64,000 bases of DNA, taken from Chitinophagaceae bacterium (GTDB lineage: Bacteria; Bacteroidota; Bacteroidia; Chitinophagales; Chitinophagaceae). Positions within the stretch are counted from its first letter, which is position 1, and each line of letters begins with the position of its first letter. This document shows, piece after piece, positions 58,982-64,000 of the stretch. The notes below the pieces were generated by a model. That model made no database searches. It had not been told where the DNA came from and saw only the letters and a program-made list of their open reading frames with translations. The position numbers and the translations under genes are program-made. The stretch covers positions 124,001 to 188,000 of the forward strand of contig CANBQT010000001.1 of the NCBI GenBank assembly GCA_947371755.1. The letters run 5' to 3'.

Positions 58982-59569
58982 TTATTTCTTTAACCAGTTC
59001 TTTAAAATGGTTTCTCCTGTGGGTGTTAATACACTTTCAGGATGAAACTGTACTCCCTGTACATCATATTTTTTATGTTCCAATGCCATAATAAAACCAT
59101 TTGCTTCAGTAGCAGTTATGGACAATTCTGTTGGAAAATTCTGATCACTCACCACCCAACTATGATACCTACCTACAATAAATTCAGAAGGCATTCCCTC
59201 AAACAAATAATTGACCTGTTCATTAGCATTTGATTGATCTACTATTTGAATAGGTGTGGCTATACCATGAAAAGGAGATGACAAATTCGTTAACGTTCCG
59301 CCAAATGCTTCACCAATAGCCTGATGCCCTAAACATACACCGAGTATGGATTTGCTTGGTGCATACTCTTTAATTAAGGGCAACAATAATCCAGCTTCTG
59401 AAGGTATACCCGGACCAGGTGACAAAATAATTTTATCATAATCTTTTACCCTTTCTAATGGAAGCTCATCATTACGAAACACGTCTACTTTTTGCTTCGT
59501 AATCTTCTCCACCATGTGTACGAGATTATAAGTAAACGAATCGTAATTATCAAACACTAAAATCTTCAT
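58982..59569 (-). CDS. trpG: anthranilate synthase glutamine amidotransferase component
   Basis: FDNYDSFTYNLVHMVE, ILSPGPGIPSEAG, ILGVCLGHQAIGEAFGG, GVQFHPESVLT. Confidence 0.95.
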   Translation of the reverse strand: MKILVFDNYDSFTYNLVHMVEKITKQKVDVFRNDELPLERVKDYDKIILSPGPGIPSEAGLLLPLIKEYAPSKSILGVCLGHQAIGEAFGGTLTNLSSPFHGIATPIQIVDQSNANEQVNYLFEGMPSEFIVGRYHSWVVSDQNFPTELSITATEANGFIMALEHKKYDVQGVQFHPESVLTPTGETILKNWLKK

Positions 59570-59595
59570 ATTCTATTATTAGTACAACTGATTGA

Positions 59596-61011
59596 TTAAA
59601 TTTCTTCTGCAATGCTGATGGCTTTTTTCAAGGCATTCAGTTTATTATTCACTTCCTGTAATTCGTTTTCCGGAACACTTGCTGCCACCACTCCTGCGCC
59701 TGCTTGATAGGTAAGCGTATTATTCCTACTCATAAAAGTTCTGATCATAATTGCATGATTGCAGCTTCCGTCAAATCCCATGAATCCAATCCCTCCGCCA
59801 TAGTATCCTCTTGGTGTTGGCTCATATTGGTCGATTAATTCCATGGCCTTGAATTTTGGTGCACCACTTAAGGTACCGGCCGGAAAAGTTTTAGCCAATA
59901 ATTCAAAGGGATTTTGATGAGCCCTCACTTTACCTGTTACTTCACTTACTAAGTGTATAACGTGACTATAATAATGAACCTGCCGATATTGGCTTACCGT
60001 TACTTCATCACAAGAACGACTCAGATCATTTCTTGCCAGGTCAACCAGCATTACATGTTCTGCATTTTCCTTGGGGTCGTTTAATAGCTTTTCAGCCATC
60101 GCTTTATCCGTATCATCATCACCGCTTCTTTTAAAAGTTCCTGCAATTGGATGCACCACAGCTAACCCATTCTTAATGATCAATTGTGCTTCAGGTGAAG
60201 AACCCATGAGTTTGTAATCGCCATAATCGAAGAAAAACAAATAGGGTGAAGGATTCACACTTCTCAATGCCCGATACACATTAAATTCGTCACCTATAAA
60301 ACCCTGTTCAAAACGCCTGCTTAATACAATCTGAAAAACATCACCACGCATACAACTTTGAATACCTTTTCGCACGATTGCTCGATAGTCTTCATCTGCC
60401 ATATTACTCAACTCCTCACCTTTCTTTCGGAAAGGATACACAGGAACATCCTTGCTTTTGATAATTGATTCAAGCATTGGAAGTTCGCTTTCTACTCCTG
60501 CTATTTTATTTTCACAGATATACAATTCATCCTTAAAATGATTGAATGCTATTACATATTGATAGAGGCGATAACGCATGAGAGGAATATTCGGAATGCG
60601 CTGCTTTTCAGCTGCAAAACGAATGGTATCGAAAAACTGTACCGAATCAAAACTGCTATATCCATATAGACCTTGTGCAAAGGCTGCTTCTTTTTGAGAA
60701 GATGGTTTGATATCAAAATGTTGCATGAAATTCCATAATTCCTGAGGCGCATCAGCAGGTTTTTTAAGGGGTGCGCGTTCAGGTTTCTCATTTGGAAATT
60801 TGAACTCCATGCTATTTACAGAACTTACTTCAATTCCTGCAATGGCATTAATTCCAATAAAAGAATAACTGTTTTCAGCAACATGGTGATCTGTACTCTC
60901 CAATAAAACGGTGTCTCGGAATCTATCGCGTAAACGCAAATAAATTCCAACTGGTGTAAATACATCAGCCAACATCCTTTTACAACTAGTTTCAACTACA
61001 ATTTTCTTCAT
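59596..61011 (-). CDS. trpE: anthranilate synthase component I
   Basis: LLES-X10-S Trp-binding motif (LLESTDHHVAENSYS), FQIVLSRRF, SPEAQLIIKNGLAVVHPIAGTFKRS, AGTLSGAPKFKAMELID, AGAGVVAASVPENE. Start reset to ATG at 61011; the TTG-initiated extension to 61053 starts inside the terminator hairpin. Confidence 0.95.
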   Translation of the reverse strand: MKKIVVETSCKRMLADVFTPVGIYLRLRDRFRDTVLLESTDHHVAENSYSFIGINAIAGIEVSSVNSMEFKFPNEKPERAPLKKPADAPQELWNFMQHFDIKPSSQKEAAFAQGLYGYSSFDSVQFFDTIRFAAEKQRIPNIPLMRYRLYQYVIAFNHFKDELYICENKIAGVESELPMLESIIKSKDVPVYPFRKKGEELSNMADEDYRAIVRKGIQSCMRGDVFQIVLSRRFEQGFIGDEFNVYRALRSVNPSPYLFFFDYGDYKLMGSSPEAQLIIKNGLAVVHPIAGTFKRSGDDDTDKAMAEKLLNDPKENAEHVMLVDLARNDLSRSCDEVTVSQYRQVHYYSHVIHLVSEVTGKVRAHQNPFELLAKTFPAGTLSGAPKFKAMELIDQYEPTPRGYYGGGIGFMGFDGSCNHAIMIRTFMSRNNTLTYQAGAGVVAASVPENELQEVNNKLNALKKAISIAEEI

Positions 61012-61035
61012 GATTTCTTTTTCTATGCTTATCAA

Positions 61036-61069
61036 AACAAAAAGCCCCGGCAAAATTGTCGGGGCTTTG
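61036..61069 (-). terminator. trp operon attenuator terminator
   Basis: Minus strand AAAGCCCCG-A-CAA-TT-TTG-C-CGGGGCTTTTTGTTTT: GC-rich hairpin with U tract about 25 nt upstream of trpE ATG. Confidence 0.88.
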
Positions 61070-61110
61070 AATATATTTCAAAATAGTATTGGCTATGCCG
61101 CTACAATCCC
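61052..61110 (-). promoter_or_regulatory. candidate antiterminator (competes with attenuator terminator)
   Basis: Minus-strand GGGAUUGUAGCGGC (61097-61110, spanning the leader stop codon) can pair with GCCCCGACAAUUUU (61052-61065, 5' arm of the terminator): 12 of 14 positions, including 3 G-U. Confidence 0.6.
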
Positions 61111-61160
61111 CTTTTAGAGTTTGTATGCCACCACCAATATTTATTTGCTATTCTGTTCAT
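61101..61160 (-). CDS. trpL: tryptophan leader peptide MNRIANKYWWWHTNSKRGL
   Basis: ATG AAC AGA ATA GCA AAT AAA TAT TGG TGG TGG CAT ACA AAC TCT AAA AGG GGA TTG TAG; three tandem Trp codons just upstream of the terminator preceding trpE. Below the size cutoff of the supplied ORF track. Confidence 0.88.
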   Translation of the reverse strand: MNRIANKYWWWHTNSKRGL

Positions 61161-61167
61161 TGCATTG

Positions 61168-61199
61168 CAAATATGAGAGAGATTTTAAATTTTTCCAAA
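61168..61199 (-). promoter_or_regulatory. Bacteroidetes-type promoter for trp leader/operon
   Basis: Minus strand TTTG-N20-CATATTTG (consensus TTTG-N19..21-TAnnTTTG, one mismatch), ending 7 nt before trpL ATG. Confidence 0.6.
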
Positions 61200-61214
61200 T
61201 ATTTTCTCCAACTC

Positions 61215-62354
61215 CTATAAAACCCCTTTTGTAGATGGTAAGTGATTCGAAAATGGGTCCCTTTTCACAGCCATACGAATCGCTTTTGCAAAAGCTTTGA
61301 AAATAGCTTCAATTTTGTGGTGCTCATTTTCTCCCTTACATGAAATATTCAGATTACATTTTGCTGCATCACTGAATGACTTAAAGAAATGGAAGAACAT
61401 TTCTGTTGGCATCTCTCCAATTTTTTCACGTTTAAATTCGGCATCCCAAACCAACCAGTTCCTTCCTCCAAAATCGATTAAGACTTGAGCAGAGGCTTCA
61501 TCCATTGGCAAAGCAAATCCATACCTTTCCATCCCTCTTTTATCAGCAAGCCCTAAGGCAAATGCCTCCCCCAGAGCAAGTCCAGTATCTTCGATCGTAT
61601 GGTGCTCATCTATATGCAGATCACCTTTTGTTTGAATGGTAAGATCCAACTTACCATGCCTTGCAATCTGATCAAGCATATGATCAAAAAAACCAATGCC
61701 CGTATCAATCTTTGAAACACCTGACCCATCCAGGTTTAATGCTACATGTATCTTCGTTTCATTTGTATTTCTATCGTGCGATACCTGTCTTAATCCTAAT
61801 TTCAAATATCGATAGATCTCAGACCAATCAACCGTTTCCAATGCCACAGTAGAGGCAAGAGCTTGAAAAGAATCTTCAATTTCTGCTCCACCTAATGCTG
61901 CATCTACTTTTATCCAAATGGCTTTGCATCCAAGATTCTTTGCCAATTGTACATCAGTGATCCGATCCCCAATTACAAAGGAATTTTCTATATCGTAATC
62001 CGGGTTGTTAATAAATTTTGTCAACATCCCAGTTGCAGGCTTCCTGGTGGGAGCATTATCTGAAGGGAAGCTTTTATCAATATGAACAGAACTGAAGTGA
62101 ATCCCTTCATTAGCCAAAGTTTCCATCACAAAATCCTGAACAGGCCAAAACGTTTTTTCTGGATAAATATCAGTTCCCAAACCATCTTGGTTTGTCACCA
62201 TCACTAACTCATAATCCATCTCTTTTGCAATCAATCCCAGGTACTGAAACACATTTGAATAGAAACTCAATTTCGAAAAATCGTCGATCTGATAGGTTGG
62301 AGGAACCTCATTTATAATGGTACCATCTCTATCGATAAATAATACTCTCTTCAT
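61215..62354 (-). CDS. hisB: bifunctional histidinol-phosphatase/imidazoleglycerol-phosphate dehydratase
   Basis: N-terminal [22 protein letters not shown]-terminal [49 protein letters not shown]. Confidence 0.96.
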   Translation of the reverse strand: MKRVLFIDRDGTIINEVPPTYQIDDFSKLSFYSNVFQYLGLIAKEMDYELVMVTNQDGLGTDIYPEKTFWPVQDFVMETLANEGIHFSSVHIDKSFPSDNAPTRKPATGMLTKFINNPDYDIENSFVIGDRITDVQLAKNLGCKAIWIKVDAALGGAEIEDSFQALASTVALETVDWSEIYRYLKLGLRQVSHDRNTNETKIHVALNLDGSGVSKIDTGIGFFDHMLDQIARHGKLDLTIQTKGDLHIDEHHTIEDTGLALGEAFALGLADKRGMERYGFALPMDEASAQVLIDFGGRNWLVWDAEFKREKIGEMPTEMFFHFFKSFSDAAKCNLNISCKGENEHHKIEAIFKAFAKAIRMAVKRDPFSNHLPSTKGVL

Positions 62355-62355
62355 G

Positions 62356-62790
62356 TTATTTCAATTTTGCTCTTACAGTTTTCACTTCCGCCACTGTAAC
62401 CTGAGAAGCCTTGTTGGACCAGGCATTTCTCACATAAGTTAAAATGTCTGCTATTTGCTGATCGGTTAACTCTTTATGGGGAGCCATTACATTGCTGTAG
62501 TTCTCACCTTCAATCTCTTCACCCTTCAAACCATTTAAAACAATTTTTATCAACTTAGCCTTATCGATGCCCTTCACATTGGCACTACCATCCAGAGGAG
62601 CATTCAAATGTGGAACACCTCCCCCGTCAACCTGATGGCAAGCTAAACATTGTACTAGATACAATTCTTTACCTCTGGCAATGGATGCTTTCAAGCTTGA
62701 TTGAGCTGGCTGTTCACCAGCAACGCTATTTTGACTATTGATCAGTAAGAAGGCAGTTAATACTACAACTCCAAATTTGATTGCCTTCAT
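62356..62790 (-). CDS. exported mono-heme c-type cytochrome
   Basis: Signal peptide; [47 protein letters not shown]. Confidence 0.88.
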   Translation of the reverse strand: MKAIKFGVVVLTAFLLINSQNSVAGEQPAQSSLKASIARGKELYLVQCLACHQVDGGGVPHLNAPLDGSANVKGIDKAKLIKIVLNGLKGEEIEGENYSNVMAPHKELTDQQIADILTYVRNAWSNKASQVTVAEVKTVRAKLK

Positions 62791-64000
62791 TTATTTAGTC
62801 TCTTTATTATAAACAATACGGTAAATAGTTCCTTTTACATCATCCGACACATATAAAGAGCCATCAGGACCTTGTGCCAATCCGCATGGGCGATGAGCCG
62901 CTCCGCGTGTTCCTGTTACCACTTCCATACCAGAGAAACCATCAGCAAATACTTCCCATTTACCAGTTGGTTTTCCATTTTCAAATGGAACAAATACTAC
63001 AAAATAACCTGCCTGAGGTAAAGGGGCTCTATTCCAAGAACCATGAAACGCAATGAATGCGCCATTCTTATATTTTGCAGGAAACTGATTTCCAGTATAA
63101 AATAGTAAACCGTTTGGTGCCAAATGAGCTGGAAATGCAATAGCAGGATTGCTGAAAGCAGGATCTGTTGATTCTTTTTTTCCATCACCACCATATTCTG
63201 GAGCAACTATTTTTTTATTCATTTCAGGGTCATAATAAATATATGGCCAACCCGCGTTGGTTCCTTTTTTAATCGCATACATCGTTTCTGCAGGTTTCTC
63301 TGCACTAGCCTTTTCGTCATATAAATCAGGAAACAAATCATGTAATTGGTCGCGGCCATGTTGCATCACAAATAATTGATTCAACTGCGAATTCCAATCC
63401 AAACCCACCACATTACGAAGTCCGGTTGCATATCGAACTCCCTGTGCATATGTCTGGTTTGGTACATTTACTTTAAACTGCCAGATGCCACCTGCAGAAT
63501 CCAAAATCGGACAAGGCATTCTACCTAATGAACCTTTCGAACGGTCTTCAATCTGACAAGAATTTGAATAAGCTCCAATATTCACATAGATATTTCCTTC
63601 ATTATCCAAAGCGATGGACTTTGTTTCGTGTTGATTCCCTTTTTTTAATCCAGTTATGATTTTTTCAGGCTGTTTGGTATCTATTACATCACCTTTATCA
63701 TCTAATTTATAACGAAACACTTCCTCATCTGAAGAAGCATATAAATAACCATTTTTAATTGCAATACCTGTTCCACCGTAATTACCAAAGTTGGAAATTG
63801 ACTCTGCTTTACCATCTCCATTGGTATCGCGAAGTTTAATAATACCCTTATCTCCGGTTACTCTTCCCTGAACTTTAATGTAGACATCTCCCTGTGCTGA
63901 AACTACTAAATGTCTGGTACGACCTAAGTTATCAGCCACTTTTAAGGCGCCAAAGCCAGCTGGAAGTTTAAGTCCGGCATTATCTGCATCCGGTTTTACA
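62791..64000 (-). CDS. PQQ-type glucose/sorbosone dehydrogenase-like beta-propeller (N-terminus outside the window)
   Basis: VRYATGLRNVVGLDWNSQLNQLFVMQHGRDQLHDLFPDLY, FIAFHGSWNRAP; frame stays open upstream (...KPDADNAGLKLPAGFGALKVADNLGRTRH), so the listed start at 63939 is internal. Confidence 0.82.
   Translation of the reverse strand, partial: VKPDADNAGLKLPAGFGALKVADNLGRTRHLVVSAQGDVYIKVQGRVTGDKGIIKLRDTNGDGKAESISNFGNYGGTGIAIKNGYLYASSDEEVFRYKLDDKGDVIDTKQPEKIITGLKKGNQHETKSIALDNEGNIYVNIGAYSNSCQIEDRSKGSLGRMPCPILDSAGGIWQFKVNVPNQTYAQGVRYATGLRNVVGLDWNSQLNQLFVMQHGRDQLHDLFPDLYDEKASAEKPAETMYAIKKGTNAGWPYIYYDPEMNKKIVAPEYGGDGKKESTDPAFSNPAIAFPAHLAPNGLLFYTGNQFPAKYKNGAFIAFHGSWNRAPLPQAGYFVVFVPFENGKPTGKWEVFADGFSGMEVVTGTRGAAHRPCGLAQGPDGSLYVSDDVKGTIYRIVYNKETK

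Noticed and set aside
61011-61053. N-terminal extension MPGLFVLISIEKEI of the listed trpE ORF
   Set aside because: It begins at a TTG inside the terminator stem; the downstream ATG (61011) gives a standard TrpE start.
61036-61069. Hairpin as a simple hisB terminator
   Set aside because: It lies about 145 nt past the hisB stop, with a WWW leader ORF, promoter-like element and alternative pairing between them; attenuation explains more, though it may also stop hisB readthrough.
1-64000. CRISPR arrays, transposases, integrases, phage genes or defence systems
   Set aside because: None recognised among the ORFs, and no regular repeat-spacer pattern was seen.

Overview
This 64 kb window is a gene-dense, AT-rich chromosomal segment from a Bacteroidetes genome, most like Chitinophagaceae by protein families (inference, no search run). 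It has no rRNA, CRISPR array or recognisable transposon. Content is mostly housekeeping and envelope genes: pdxJ end, ECF sigma plus envelope-spanning anti-sigma-like protein, M1 peptidase, glmM, cysteine desulfurase/synthase, MoxR-like AAA + VWA pair, DUF2723, mtaB, UpxY/NusG paralogue, C-terminal processing peptidase, tRNA-His(GTG), several TonB-receptor-type proteins, pcm, phosphohexomutase and Fe-S oxidoreductase subunits. At the right end is a long minus-strand block: PQQ-type sugar dehydrogenase, cytochrome c, hisNB, trpEGDCFBA, hisHAF-IE and a TlpA-like gene. The strongest unannotated signal is a trp attenuator between hisB and trpE. It comprises an unlisted 19-codon leader peptide MNRIANKYWWWHTNSKRGL (61101..61160, minus) with three tandem Trp codons, a potential antiterminator overlapping its stop codon, an intrinsic terminator just before trpE, and a Bacteroidetes-type promoter (TTTG-N20-CATATTTG) ending 7 nt before the leader ATG. 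Since trpEGDCFBA is inserted within a split his operon, this tryptophan switch probably also controls hisHAFIE. A second unexplained signal is a family of degenerate 7-nt tandem repeats (GTAAAAA/TTAAAAA/GTCAAAA) at or immediately after the stop codons of four unrelated genes, always in the sense orientation.
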